This document shows positions 43,463-53,989 of a stretch of DNA of 64,000 nt, one piece after another. Position numbers and translations under genes: made by a program. The DNA lies in the NCBI RefSeq assembly GCF_024206475.1, contig NZ_JAMBPR010000003.1, positions 1 through 64,000 on the forward strand. The letters run 5' to 3'. Below the pieces are notes generated by a model. The model made no database searches, was not told the origin of the DNA, and was given only the letters and a program-made list of their open reading frames with translations. Source of the DNA: Paraburkholderia sp. CNPSo 3274. GTDB lineage: Bacteria > Pseudomonadota > Gammaproteobacteria > Burkholderiales > Burkholderiaceae. The number at the start of each line of letters is the position of its first letter. Position 1 is the first letter of the stretch.

Positions 43463-45255
43463 GACGTGTCCTCTATGGTGTTTGCGGGCGCTGAATGGAG
43501 AAAGGGCGATTGCTGCTTTATCGCGCGGGCGGCGCGTCATGCGCGCTGGCGATTTGAGCATGACGATGAGCCCGGGTTGAAGCCCTGGAATGTGGCTCGG
43601 CAATGGGGCCCAATTTTAATCGACGCGGACGGGTCTGCTTCGGCTAACGTGGTGCGCCGAGGCGCGTTGCTTGTGTCGCGCGAGTTGCGTGATGCGAACA
43701 TCAAGACGCTGGTTGGATTCCTGCGCGATGAATTCCTCCGCGAGACCACGCTGCAAAGCATCGCGAAACATGAACCCAGATGAAGCGCTGCTCGCAGATC
43801 ACTTCGTCTCGAATTCAGTGCTGTGGGCCGCAATGTTCGAACGAGTCGCAGAACCGCCGCAGCGATGATTGCGGCGACGGCCGAACAGGGTCAGCAATAC
43901 TGTACCGATGGGCAGTCGTGCAGGCTGCTCTCTGCACGGTTGCTTTCGCTTGGCGCGGCCCGCCTCATCGGAAACTACAAAATACGTATTGAAATATACG
44001 ATTTCCGCCGACGCGACAGGCTTTAGCTTGTTGACGACCATTCTGGCAGTGTTTCGGGGTCGGAGAGCCGCCATGCCCGTGAAACAAGTACTAGAATTTG
44101 GATTGTTTCCATCGTGAAACGCCCACAGGGTAAGAGTTTCGCCGATTTCTCAGTTTAGTGGGAAATGTTTCACGCCAGGATTGAGGCCGGTTAGCTTTCA
44201 GCAATGCGTCTGTTGTTCTCCTCGCGGAGGTCGGTGTCCGGCTGGCTCGCTTACCTAGGTTGCTCCTCTCTCTGTTGTATTTCCTCGATGTTCGCGCGCT
44301 GATCGGTACTTTGCTTTCTCGTTTGGAGCGGCGGGAGCACCGGGCGCGCATGTCCTGCAGTGCAGGCGTCGTCCTCCGCGGTACTGATTCGCAATGACGG
44401 TTAGTTGCAGTTATAAAGCGAGGCTCGTGAAAAAGCGAAGGCGAGCTATTCGGCGGAGAACGGTAATGCTCCACTGTCGCTTGCCGATTGACCAGCGAAT
44501 AATCGAACAACCTGAAGTGCCGAACGCGGGGATGAAGCGCCGTGGCACGCTACCGTGACAAGCGGTATTGCCTCGCTCCCACACCACGCGCATCAGGCTC
44601 TCCTCTGACATGCAGGCTGCTCGCTTGCCTGCCGGTCCTCCTCAAGACAAGCCTCAAGTGAAGATGACTGGGCCGCGTTGTTTCGGCGTTGCCGGAGGCA
44701 ACTGGGTCGGAATCTCGACGCAACGCGTATGCGACGGACGCAGGGGACTTGGTGCAAGTCTGTCGCCGCCAAGACGTCGGCTAAACGAGTGGACAGCGTT
44801 CGTACACTGACTAGTTGGGCGCGTCGGCATGACCGCAAGCCGTGAAAATTGATGTGGCTTGTGGTCGGTGGCGCTCATCGCCAAGAACGTGGCTGGGGCA
44901 AATCGAGGTCGGCGATGTTGGGAGGCCAGGCCTCCAGCCCACATGGACAACTCCCTGTGGGGGCGGTTCGAAGGTCGAACCAGGAGTTGGCCACACCGAG
45001 GCAGTTGGTGCACACGGCGCCCAGCAACAGCAAGTATTAGTCGTGGCCGATGCGCCGTGCGAGCGTCTCCATTGCGCCATGCAATGGTCCTCCTCCTATC
45101 GGCAGCAGCGCTTGTTCTTTGGGAGGCATGCGAAACATGTCATGCCTCCCGTTCCTCAAAGCGGCTTGATATCAGGCGCAGCCGCTGAGACAGCATCGTT
45201 TTCCACTCGCGAGCAGCTATTCCTTATTTGAGGCCGCAGAGAGATACGACGGCGG
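43463..45255. other. Gene-free 1.8-kb stretch before the centromere
   Basis: No frame on either strand has a family pattern; ORFs at 43448-44074 and 44091-45080 overlap in conflicting frames with no ribosome sites. The right half is rich in perfect inverted repeats: 44921-44935 (GGAGGCC A GGCCTCC), 44948-44989 (nested CAACTCC and GGTTCGA stems), 45069-45087 and 45121-45150. Degenerate parS-like half-sites (TGTTTC/GTGAAAC) occur near 44079, 44104-44121 and 44166. Confidence 0.5.
44921..45150. repeat. Cluster of perfect hairpins upstream of the centromere
   Basis: Four perfect inverted repeats fall within 230 bases: GGAGGCC A GGCCTCC (44921-44935), nested CAACTCC...GGAGTTG around GGTTCGA agg TCGAACC (44948-44989), CCATTGC gccat GCAATGG (45069-45087) and GGGAGGCATG-N10-CATGCCTCCC (45121-45150). 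They directly flank the centromere palindromes on their left. They may be protein-binding sites, a structured RNA, or terminators isolating the centromere. Confidence 0.5.
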
Positions 45256-46322
45256 TGTGTCGAGTCGACACACGGGCAGGCGACGCACGCGCTGGCTACG
45301 CCTATCGCAACCGTGGCGGCCAACGCCAGGGGCAGCAGCGAAAGCTGATCGCCTTTTCGCGTGTGAGGGGTGTCGCCACGCGCTTCGGATGCATACGTTT
45401 CCTCACGAACCGCGCGCGTCACCGATGTGGCATATCTCAGATCACGGTCGCATCAGGCCGCGACGGCGGGGAGGCCACGACCGTGTGTCGACTCGACACA
45501 CCGCCTCGGCCGACAACTCAGCACCCGAACGATAGGTCATCATCCCGCACACCGCACGATGTGCGCAGCCGTGGAGAAGACTTCATGCCGTGTTCTCGCC
45601 CCGCCGACGATGGCACATGCCCTAGGTTGCCGTCCCCTTAGGCGGCGACGGCGAGGGAGCAGCGATTGTGTGTCGACTCGACACACCGCCCCGGCTGGCA
45701 AGTCCGCATGCGCGCGAGCAAGCGATGGATCGTCCTCACGCCCACAGCACGATGAAGGCGCAGGGGAGCTGACCTCATCCTCATGCTTGTTTTCGTGCGT
45801 TCCCATAACTCGCCCGGTTTGCAACCCCGGTCCGCGTGTGTCGACTCGACACAGTGGCCACGCAAATGAATTCGAGGACCACCGCTCCCGGTTTTCGAGT
45901 ACGCCTCGCGTCGACGGAAGCCGTGTCGTCCTCCTCCAAGTAGTAGTTCGATGCCGCCGTATCCTTCGGCTTTCGACGAGCATGATCGGTCGTGTGTCGA
46001 GTCGACACACGACCCATTCGCGGGCGGGCGGCACAGTCATTTTCGACGCTCACTCAACTGCACGACGCAAGGCAAACGCCCTCGCGGCTTTGTGTGCCGA
46101 ATCGACACACGAGGCAGTTCAACCGGTCCCCATGCTAGACGCGCTGATCTCCAGTACGGAGCCTCAATGCTTCAGCCGCAAGTGGAATCCAGCCACGCAC
46201 GGCATTTTCACAGCCCGCTCCCTCCCGCCGCGATCGACTTTGCCGGTGTGTCGACTCGACACACGCTCGTCCCCCGCACAACGCTCTCGTCTAACGGGCA
46301 CCTGTGTGTCAACTCGACACAC
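45256..46322. repeat. parS: Centromere (parS-like) array of eight palindromes
   Basis: Eight copies of a 17-bp palindrome, TGTGTCGA S TCGACACA (S = C or G), start at about 45256, 45483, 45668, 45836, 45992, 46092, 46246 and 46304. Six cores are exact (45256, 45483, 45668, 45836, 45992, 46246); the copies at 46092 and 46304 carry one or two mismatches. Spacing falls from 227 to 58 bases toward parB. Each copy is nearly symmetric except the central base, which flips orientation between copies. The array sits immediately downstream of the parA-parB operon, the expected position for the ParB-binding centromere of a secondary replicon. It is unlike the universal chromosomal parS (TGTTTCACGTGAAACA). 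Confidence 0.85.
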
Positions 46323-46334
46323 AGCCTAAGCCAC

Positions 46335-46363
46335 AAAAAGAAAAAGCCCGCCGAAGCGGGCTT
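46335..46363 (-). terminator. parAB operon terminator
   Basis: GCCCGC ttcg GCGGGC followed by a T-rich run (TTTTTCTTTTT) when read on the minus strand, 30 bases after the parB stop. It has the classic intrinsic form and separates parAB from the centromere array. Confidence 0.85.
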
Positions 46364-46392
46364 CCATCCACACCAACAACCTCAAGGCTCAA

Positions 46393-47391
46393 TCAGCCGG
46401 GCTTCACATTGAACAGCTGACTAATCAGCTCTCGAATTTGCGTTTCCTGGGCATCCGACAACACGCCCGTCTTGAGCTTCACTGTAAAGCTGTTGGTGTC
46501 TTTGGTAATGCTGCCGGCGTGGCTCTTGCCCGAAAAGATCTTCTCGATGCTGCGCTCGGATACGCTTTCGGTCGATTCCCCCCGGTCGGCTTGCGCTCCG
46601 ATCGCCGCGGCCAGCTTGCCTTGATCCAGCGTCCGGGCGACTACGGCCGGCCACAACTCGCGCGCTGCCGATAGACCGGGCGAGCCGTACTTCTTGATTG
46701 CCGAAACAACCTCGTCGGCAGCCGACCCGCCGAGCAGTCGCGGATTCAAATCAAGATCGCGTCGGATGAATTCCGGGAGATTTTCAAAGGCCAAAAAACG
46801 GTACAGGCCTTTGCGCGACATTCCCAACGCCTCGGCCATGCGCTTGCGAGTCGGAAACTCCCGCTCGGCGCGGCGCAGCGATTGCCCAATTTCATAATCG
46901 GTGAGGTCTTCGCGACCGACGTTTTCCACGAGCGCGAGCACTGCCATGTCCTGATCGGAGCACTCGATCACGGAGGCACGAATGTCCTGCGCCTGAATCA
47001 GGGCATGTGCGCGAAGACGTCGTTCGCCGGCGATCAGCTGATAGCCGTTTTCCGCGCGCCGAACGACGATCGGCTCGACGAGCCCGACTTCGCGTATCGA
47101 TTCAGCCAACGAGGCGAGGCCCTCGTCGCTGAAAATCTTGCGCGGCTGCCACGGGTTCGGCTGAATCGCGTTCACCGGAAGCATGAGCTTGTCGCTCGTG
47201 TTTTCCAGTTCGTGGATGCGCTGCTGCGCCACCGCCAACGCGCCGAGCATGCCAGGCCCGGTCTTGAACGCACTGCTGCGGCGCGGCTCGGCCGGAGCGA
47301 CGGCTGCCGCCGGCCGTTCGGCGGCTGGCCGCTCCGAAGACGAGCCGAGCTCAGCGGTCTTCGCAGCCATCTTGTCGCGGAATGAACTCAC
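46393..47391 (-). CDS. parB: ParB-family centromere-binding partition protein
   Basis: A 332-residue ParB. After a Pro/Ala-rich N-terminal linker come the CTP-binding fold blocks PNPWQPRKIF (79-88), REVGLVEPIVVRR, GERRLRAH (122-129) and ENVGREDLTDYEIG, then the helix-turn-helix KRMAEALGMSRKGLYRFLAF. Start choice: GTG 47391, whose GTGA overlaps the parA stop and which has GGAGGG 7 bases upstream, rather than ATG 47406 or the longer frame. It should bind the adjacent palindromes and, with ParA, segregate the replicon. The C-terminal part lacks the chromosomal-ParB leucine zipper pattern, so it is a plasmid-type ParB. Confidence 0.9.
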   Translation of the reverse strand: MSSFRDKMAAKTAELGSSSERPAAERPAAAVAPAEPRRSSAFKTGPGMLGALAVAQQRIHELENTSDKLMLPVNAIQPNPWQPRKIFSDEGLASLAESIREVGLVEPIVVRRAENGYQLIAGERRLRAHALIQAQDIRASVIECSDQDMAVLALVENVGREDLTDYEIGQSLRRAEREFPTRKRMAEALGMSRKGLYRFLAFENLPEFIRRDLDLNPRLLGGSAADEVVSAIKKYGSPGLSAARELWPAVVARTLDQGKLAAAIGAQADRGESTESVSERSIEKIFSGKSHAGSITKDTNSFTVKLKTGVLSDAQETQIRELISQLFNVKPG

Positions 47392-48596
47392 TTGCCGGCC
47401 CTCCATTGTTCTACGTAGAGATCGTCGATCCACTGTACGTAATCAGTCAGCGGCTGACGCACGCGCGCCACCGTCTTGTCAGCCAGATCTCCCTTGCTGA
47501 TGTCGAACACGGTAGCCATGGCAAGTGCGCCGTTACTCATCGCGGAGCTGGCTGGCACCTCGAGCGCGTTCACCCAGTCCTTGTAGGTCCGCTGCACCCA
47601 TGAGCGCACGACGGGTGCCGACGACGTCTTGCCGTAATCGACCTTCGAAAGCAGGACGGAAACGAAGTCGTACGTCTTCTCGTCGCCGCGTTCCATGATC
47701 GTGTGCGCAAGGTCTGAAAACAGGCTCCAGAACGACACCGAACTGATGAAATCCAGGCTTTCGGGCACGAGCGGCATGACCATCGCGTCGGCGGCCATGA
47801 GCGCATTGATGGTGAGATAGGACAGTGACGGCGCCGTATCCAGAATGATGTAGTCGTATTGCTTGCGCAGCACCTCCACACCTTGGCGCAGCAGGTCCCA
47901 GAACTTGAACCCCGGGTTCTTGATCACGGTACCCGGAATATGGAACTCCGCGGAAAAGAGCGTGGGGTGCGCGGGAATGACGTCAAGCCCGTCCCAATAG
48001 GTTTCCTGCACGAAATTCAGCAGGCCGCCTTCCATATGCGGGTCGTAGATGAACGGGAGGACCGTGCTATCCTCAGTCACTTCCTTTTCGGCATACAGAC
48101 CGCAGAGCTCCGTCAGCGACGCTTGCGGATCCAGGTCGATCAGCAGCACCTTGCGGCCACGCAAGGTCAAGCCTTGGGCGAGACACATGGTCGTGGTCGT
48201 TTTCGTCGAGCCGCCCTTGAAGTTGGCAACGAGGATCACCTTGCCGTCGGCATCGCGCACGCCGGTATGAAGCGGTGTCTGATAAATATCGGAGACCTGC
48301 TGGACCCACGTTCTCGCTTCGGGCAGGGTGAAGACCCGGCTTCGCCCGGACCCTTGCGCCACGCCTTGCGGGAGACCCTCGCGGGTGGCGAGCAGGTTGT
48401 TCAGTTTGATGCGATCAATGCCGCACATCTCCGCAACCTGAGCGGACGTAAATGTGGGCGCCATCTTTCGCGGCCGCGGTGCCAGCATCATCTCCCGAAG
48501 CTCTTCAGACAGACGGCCAGCCTCTTCGGCAAATTCAGTGATCGCGGAAAGATCCACACGTCGATCGATCGACGGCAATTCGATAGTTTTCGCCAT
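47388..48596 (-). CDS. parA: ParA-family partition ATPase (type Ia, HTH N-terminus)
   Basis: A 402-residue Walker-type ATPase. The N-terminus carries a helix-turn-helix-like segment (FTSAQVAEMCGIDRIKLNNL, about 49-68), as in plasmid P1/F ParA proteins that repress their own promoter. The deviant Walker A is KGGSTKTTT (127-135), followed by DLDPQAS and the Walker B region IILDTAPS. It moves ParB-bound centromeres over the nucleoid. Transcribed with parB (4-base overlap). An inverted repeat overlapping its promoter (48600-48631) is a likely autoregulatory operator. Confidence 0.92.
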   Translation of the reverse strand: MAKTIELPSIDRRVDLSAITEFAEEAGRLSEELREMMLAPRPRKMAPTFTSAQVAEMCGIDRIKLNNLLATREGLPQGVAQGSGRSRVFTLPEARTWVQQVSDIYQTPLHTGVRDADGKVILVANFKGGSTKTTTTMCLAQGLTLRGRKVLLIDLDPQASLTELCGLYAEKEVTEDSTVLPFIYDPHMEGGLLNFVQETYWDGLDVIPAHPTLFSAEFHIPGTVIKNPGFKFWDLLRQGVEVLRKQYDYIILDTAPSLSYLTINALMAADAMVMPLVPESLDFISSVSFWSLFSDLAHTIMERGDEKTYDFVSVLLSKVDYGKTSSAPVVRSWVQRTYKDWVNALEVPASSAMSNGALAMATVFDISKGDLADKTVARVRQPLTDYVQWIDDLYVEQWRAGK

Positions 48597-48599
48597 TAA

Positions 48600-48649
48600 T
48601 ACGCTTTTTATCAGAATTTGGATAAAGCGTAGAATACAGCAAAAGCGTA
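48600..48649. promoter_or_regulatory. Candidate ParA operator
   Basis: TACGCTTTTTATC (from 48600) and GATAAAGCGTA (to 48631) form an inverted repeat around AGAATTTG just upstream of the parA ATG, and a third half-site AAAAGCGTA follows at 48641-48649. The position fits autorepression by a HTH-bearing ParA and could also affect the divergent small ORF. Confidence 0.5.
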
Positions 48650-48674
48650 TGAAAACACACTAATTGAGGGCGAT

Positions 48675-48776
48675 ATGAAAAAAAATGACCCTTCAAAACG
48701 CCTTGTATTGCCCTCGTGGGACATTCCTAAGGGCAAAGTCCTAGCGAAACCGGCAACGCCACCACGGCCGCTGTAG
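48675..48776 (+). CDS. Possible 33-residue protein between parA and the iterons
   Basis: An ORF reading MKKNDPSKRLVLPSWDIPKG and ending LAKPATPPRPL at a TAG at 48774-48776. A GAGGG ribosome site lies 7 bases before the ATG at 48675. It runs divergently from parA, with the ParA-operator-like repeat between them, and ends before the first iteron. The basic N-terminus, tryptophan and Pro-rich tail look protein-like rather than random. I do not recognise a family. It could be a replication- or partition-control peptide. Confidence 0.5.
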   Translation: MKKNDPSKRLVLPSWDIPKGKVLAKPATPPRPL

Positions 48777-48792
48777 GCCCTTTTCCTCTGAT

Positions 48793-49895
48793 TTGCCTAT
48801 TTTTTGTGCAACTCACCGGGGCCAGAGCACTTCCAGCAACTGCGCGGGTCGAGGTTTTTGTGCAAATCCAGCCGTGGATCCAACCCGTGCTGGCTTCGTC
48901 GCTCGCATGCGTACTGCGCGGTCACGGTTTTTGTGCAGTTCCACCGCCTGATCCGTCGGCACTCTCCGTTCAAGCGGCCAGGTAACGATTTTTGTGCTTC
49001 GAGATTTCTGTTACCCAGTTTAGCCGGCCACGATTGCACAAAAACCGTTACCGTACACGCCGAGCAAGCCTTGCTGCGCGCGCCCCACCGCCGCATTGCA
49101 CAAAAACCGTTGCCCCATTACCTCGCTGCGCCCAGCACGACCGCCATTTCGTCATCTCCCGGCGGTCGAATTCCAGCAGGATGCGCTTCCACGCTAAAGC
49201 TGCACAAATTTCGTTACCTCGCACAATCGACGAACGACTGAACCATCACACCTCGACCGCACAATAACCGTTGCCTTCCGCTCCGCTTTCCAGGATGTGC
49301 ACAAAAAACGTTGCTATCACGGGGTACCTCGGCCGGTGCACAAAATCCGTTGCCTTGATCTTCCTGCCGAAGAGTCACCCCCTGGTTAGCACCCTTCCGA
49401 CCACTCGTCACCCCATTCAACTCGATCTCCGCTCGCCTAATAGACCTTCTGCACATAAATCACTCCCGTAAACCACCGGAGCCGCACAGAAATCGTTACC
49501 CTTCCACGCGCTTCGCCGGGCGAAAGGCAGATCGCGTTCAAATGCCTCAAGGCTGTGAGCCTTCATACACGGGGCTTTGAAGCTAATCCACCTCGAATTC
49601 CCTGACCGCATCGCGAGACACAACACGTCAGAATTCGCGTTGAGCATCTTTTTTGGCGAGCGGTTTGTTTGTTTACTTAAAGATAAAAACCTACCAACCA
49701 ACTAACGTACGCACTAGTTTTCTTTCATTTCAAGGACTTGCCCTTCAAAAGCACTGTTTTATGTGCTCGCGGCACCGTTTTATGTGCGGCCAGGTTCCGT
49801 TTTATGTGCTGTCGCTGTAGAGATATTTGTGCGGCCAGGTACGTTTTTTGTGCGCGAGCCGAATCGGGTGCCTGTTTGAGGTAACGGTTATTGTG
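48793..49895. other. oriV: Replication origin with iteron array
   Basis: About seventeen copies of an iteron with consensus GCACAAAAACCGTTRCC. They lie in three orientation blocks: minus-facing at about 48796-48997 (four), plus-facing at 49036-49500 (about eight, including degenerate ones) and minus-facing at 49751-49895 (about six, several with the variant TTTTATGTGC). Between the last two blocks, 49640-49740 is AT-rich, a likely DNA-unwinding region. The array directly precedes the rep gene. This is the layout of iteron-controlled plasmid or chromid origins bound by Rep_3/RepB initiators. Confidence 0.85.
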
Positions 49896-49954
49896 TTGAC
49901 TTGTGTTTGCGTAGTGATAGAGTGCCCGCCAATGTCGACGGGGAGAGCGTGCGT

Positions 49955-51337
49955 ATGTCGGAGGAGAGCGGGCGAAGGACTACAACACTGCAGATGTCGC
50001 TGGGTCTCTTTGAGGAGATGTCCGGCCAGCCGATCAATGAGAGCACGCGTGAGATCGGCTTTCAGCGCAACAACGTGTTCGTCGCCATCAATGGGCTTGG
50101 GCTGTCTTCGCGCCGTTTCATCGACGCCGCCTATTTCATTGCCGCCCAGGAACCCGCGCCGCGCGATACCTACGACGTCGACCTGAACTACTTCAAGTGG
50201 CTCATGCGCTATGAAAGCCGCAACGTGCGCCATTTGCAGAGCGTCATCAAGGAGGCGCAGCGCGTGCTGATCGAGGTCACCGATACGCCGCCCGACCGCT
50301 CGCCCAGCGAAGACGACCAGTGGATTTCCGAGCAGCTGATGGGCAGCGTCAAGATCGGCAAGGGGCGCATCCAGTTCCGCATTCCGCCGCTCATGCTGCG
50401 CCACATCACCGGGCCCGACAAGCATCACTGGCTGAACCTGTGCATCACGGCGTCGTTCTCGCAGACCTATGCGCGCGCGATCTACGACTACGTGCTGCCC
50501 TTCGTGGGGGCCGGTTTGACCGACTGGATCGAGCTCGACGTCATGCGGCGCTGGCCCGGCAAACTCGGTACGAGCGCGTCGGAGTTCAAGCATTTCCGGC
50601 CCAAGTACCTCGATCCGGCGGTGCGCCAGATCAACGAGCTATCCGACATCGACCTCAGCTACGAAACCCGGGCCGACTCGGAAACCTCGCGCAAAATCAA
50701 CAAGATCCGCTTCCGGATGAAGCGCAAGGACACGGTCGCCGCGCTTCTCTCCCGGCAGCCCGACGCGCACGACCTGCTGCTCACGCTCAAGGAGGAGTTT
50801 GGCCTTAGCAACAAGCAGTTCGACGTGATCGCGGAGCATCGCATGAGCTGGACCGACGAGCGCATCCAGCAGGCTATCGAATACACGCGTTTCCGGCTTA
50901 ACCAGGGCAAGGTGACCAAGAGCCCTGCGGGCTATCTGATGAAGGCGCTGAGCCACGACTGGCAGGTCTCGGAGGCCGAGCGCAAGATGGTGGCGATCCA
51001 GAGCGAACTGGCCGTGGCGGCGACCGTTCAGGAGACCGCCAGGACGGTGGCGACCACGGCGGTGAAGCAGAGCATCGCGGCGCGCGACGAAGAGGCGCGG
51101 TCGCAGCGCAACGAGGAGGTCAAGCAAGGCCGCGAGCACTTCGAATCGGCCGACGAGAAGACCCGCAAGGAGCTGGTGCGGCTCTACATCGCCTCGCAGG
51201 CCGGCAAGCTCATGCTGCGCCGCCTGAAGCTCGAGGCGGGGGCGCTCTCCGACGTGAATATCCTCAACCACTCCGATTTGTCGTGGTACTTCGGGCAATT
51301 CGTCTACGGGAAAATGAAGCAGCTTGCCGTGCAGTGA
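49955..51337 (+). CDS. repA: Replication initiator protein (RepA/Rep_3-type)
   Basis: A 460-residue initiator of the type found on Burkholderia secondary chromosomes and megaplasmids. Blocks visible include GFQRNNVFVAINGLGLSSRR, WLMRYESRNVRHLQSVI, a winged-helix region ITGPDKHHWLNLCITASF to FVGAGLTDWIELDVMRRWPG, and a C-terminal DNA-binding/regulatory helix region. It should bind the adjacent iterons, unwind the AT-rich region and load the helicase. The ATG at 49955 has GGGAGAG 7 bases upstream; the frame extends to 49901 without support. It is tandem with the iteron array, which probably also regulates its expression. Confidence 0.88.
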   Translation: MSEESGRRTTTLQMSLGLFEEMSGQPINESTREIGFQRNNVFVAINGLGLSSRRFIDAAYFIAAQEPAPRDTYDVDLNYFKWLMRYESRNVRHLQSVIKEAQRVLIEVTDTPPDRSPSEDDQWISEQLMGSVKIGKGRIQFRIPPLMLRHITGPDKHHWLNLCITASFSQTYARAIYDYVLPFVGAGLTDWIELDVMRRWPGKLGTSASEFKHFRPKYLDPAVRQINELSDIDLSYETRADSETSRKINKIRFRMKRKDTVAALLSRQPDAHDLLLTLKEEFGLSNKQFDVIAEHRMSWTDERIQQAIEYTRFRLNQGKVTKSPAGYLMKALSHDWQVSEAERKMVAIQSELAVAATVQETARTVATTAVKQSIAARDEEARSQRNEEVKQGREHFESADEKTRKELVRLYIASQAGKLMLRRLKLEAGALSDVNILNHSDLSWYFGQFVYGKMKQLAVQ

Positions 51338-51540
51338 GTGTCTGCAATACGCTTGACGGCTGAAACGCCGCTGGGCGTATTGAGAGCGCGCCCCGCAGCC
51401 CGTCACTGCCTCCGACGCTCACGCAGCAGAAAACATCCAGTCGATCAACGGGTTAGGCACTCGTCCCAGGCGTTCTCCACAAGCTTGTCAACGAAATCTG
51501 TGGGTAACTCAAACGCCAGGCGCCAACCCACGCAGACATA

Positions 51541-51573
51541 AAAAAAGGGAAGGCGCAGTGCCTTCCCTTTCTT
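51541..51573 (-). terminator. argG terminator (bidirectional form)
   Basis: GGGAAGGC (51547-51554) and GCCTTCCC (51560-51567) with a 5-base loop. On the minus strand it is followed by a seven-T run, ending argG; on the plus strand a shorter T-rich stretch (TTTCTT) follows, so it may also stop rep transcription. Confidence 0.8.
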
Positions 51574-51590
51574 CACAATGCGACGACGCT

Positions 51591-53054
<1,464 letters not shown>

Positions 53055-53086
53055 TTAATAAAAAGGGGCGCAGCGAGGGCAGGTGC

Positions 53087-53770
53087 TCAGCGCAGGCTGT
53101 CCCAGGCGCCTTCGATCGCATGCAGTGCGCCCATCACGATCGAACGGTTCAGCGCCGCGGCCAGCACGCCATCGCGTTCGGCGTACGCCTCGCACAGCCG
53201 CTGATGGTCGGTGCAAGAACGCTGCAGGCGGCCCGGCAGCGAGGTGCTCAGGTGGCGCAGGCGGTTCGTGCGCATGCGCATGGAGTCCAGCACCTCCTTG
53301 AAGATGCCGTTGCGGCTCACACGCAGTTCCTCGTCGCGAAACGCGACGTTGGCCCAGAAGTAGCCGTCCACGTCACCCCTGGCCGCAACTTCGGCCAGCT
53401 TGCCATGCGCGCGCCACAGCGCGGCGATGTCCTCGTCCGTGGCCTGCTCGACGATCGCGAGCGATACCTGACCGTAGAGCAGGGCGCGCAGCGCGTAGAT
53501 CTCGCGCACTTCCTTCAACTGCATGGCGGCCACGCGCGGGCGGCGGCGCGGCGACCAGTGGACGAGTCCCTCGCGCGTGAGCGCGAAAAGCGCCTCGCGC
53601 ACGGGCGTGCGGCTCACGCCGAAGCGCTTGGCGAGATCGACCGAATTCAGGTCGTCGCCGGGACGCAGCCGGCCTTCGATGATGCCGCGCGCCACCCAGT
53701 CGACGATCTCGGCCACGCTCGACGGCTCGCCCGTTTCCGGGGCGGCCATTACGCCGACATCTTCATCCAT
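53087..53770 (-). CDS. GntR-family regulator, FadR/FCD subfamily
   Basis: A 227-residue repressor-type regulator. A GntR winged helix occupies about residues 18-82 (GIIEGRLRPGDDLNSVDLAK, then FGVSRTPVREALFALTREG), and an all-helical FCD domain follows (about 95-220) with the metal/ligand-pocket D-x-x-H-like segment and CTDHQRLCEAY. FCD regulators sense organic acids. It faces a tricarboxylate-type MmgE/PrpD gene pair behind a broken transporter, with palindromes in the shared region that fit its operator. The effector may be a (methyl)citrate- or aconitate-like acid, which is inference. Confidence 0.85.
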   Translation of the reverse strand: MDEDVGVMAAPETGEPSSVAEIVDWVARGIIEGRLRPGDDLNSVDLAKRFGVSRTPVREALFALTREGLVHWSPRRRPRVAAMQLKEVREIYALRALLYGQVSLAIVEQATDEDIAALWRAHGKLAEVAARGDVDGYFWANVAFRDEELRVSRNGIFKEVLDSMRMRTNRLRHLSTSLPGRLQRSCTDHQRLCEAYAERDGVLAAALNRSIVMGALHAIEGAWDSLR

Positions 53771-53866
53771 GCGCTTTCCCCCGAGGCGCCGCGACCGGGC
53801 GCAGCGCCGTCGATTGTAACAAATCCAGTGCCGGCTTCGCTTGCGAAGTCGCAGCTCGGATACTTA

Positions 53867-53946
53867 AGTGTATACACTAAGGCAAGAATCTCTCTGTGAA
53901 AACCAGAGAGTCGCCATATACTGATTCTAACTGTCGACACTAAAAC
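53867..53946. promoter_or_regulatory. Candidate GntR/FCD operators
   Basis: AGTGTATACACT at 53869-53880 is a perfect 12-bp palindrome, and AACTGTCGACACTAA at about 53930-53944 repeats the TGT-NN-ACA core. FCD-type GntR proteins bind TGT/ACA-type palindromes of this spacing. Both lie in the divergent region between the regulator and the broken MFS gene. Confidence 0.55.
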
Positions 53947-53989
53947 ACAATCCAATCGGCTACCCGTCAGGCAAGGAGACGCCATCTAC

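Noticed and set aside
44104..44121. A true chromosomal parS site
   Set aside because: GTTTC CATCGT GAAAC has two extra central bases compared with parS, so it was kept only as a weak half-site.
43448..44510. Hypothetical genes in the gap left of the centromere
   Set aside because: Several frames on both strands overlap with no ribosome site, conserved motif or consistent codon use.
45256..46322. CRISPR array
   Set aside because: The repeats are short, palindromic, unevenly spaced (58-227 bases) and lie next to parAB with no cas genes.
45370..46329. A 319-codon plus-strand ORF through the centromere array
   Set aside because: The frame is open because the palindromes repeat in phase-independent ways (giving recurring VSTRHT-like peptides). 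It has no ribosome site, family pattern or normal codon use.
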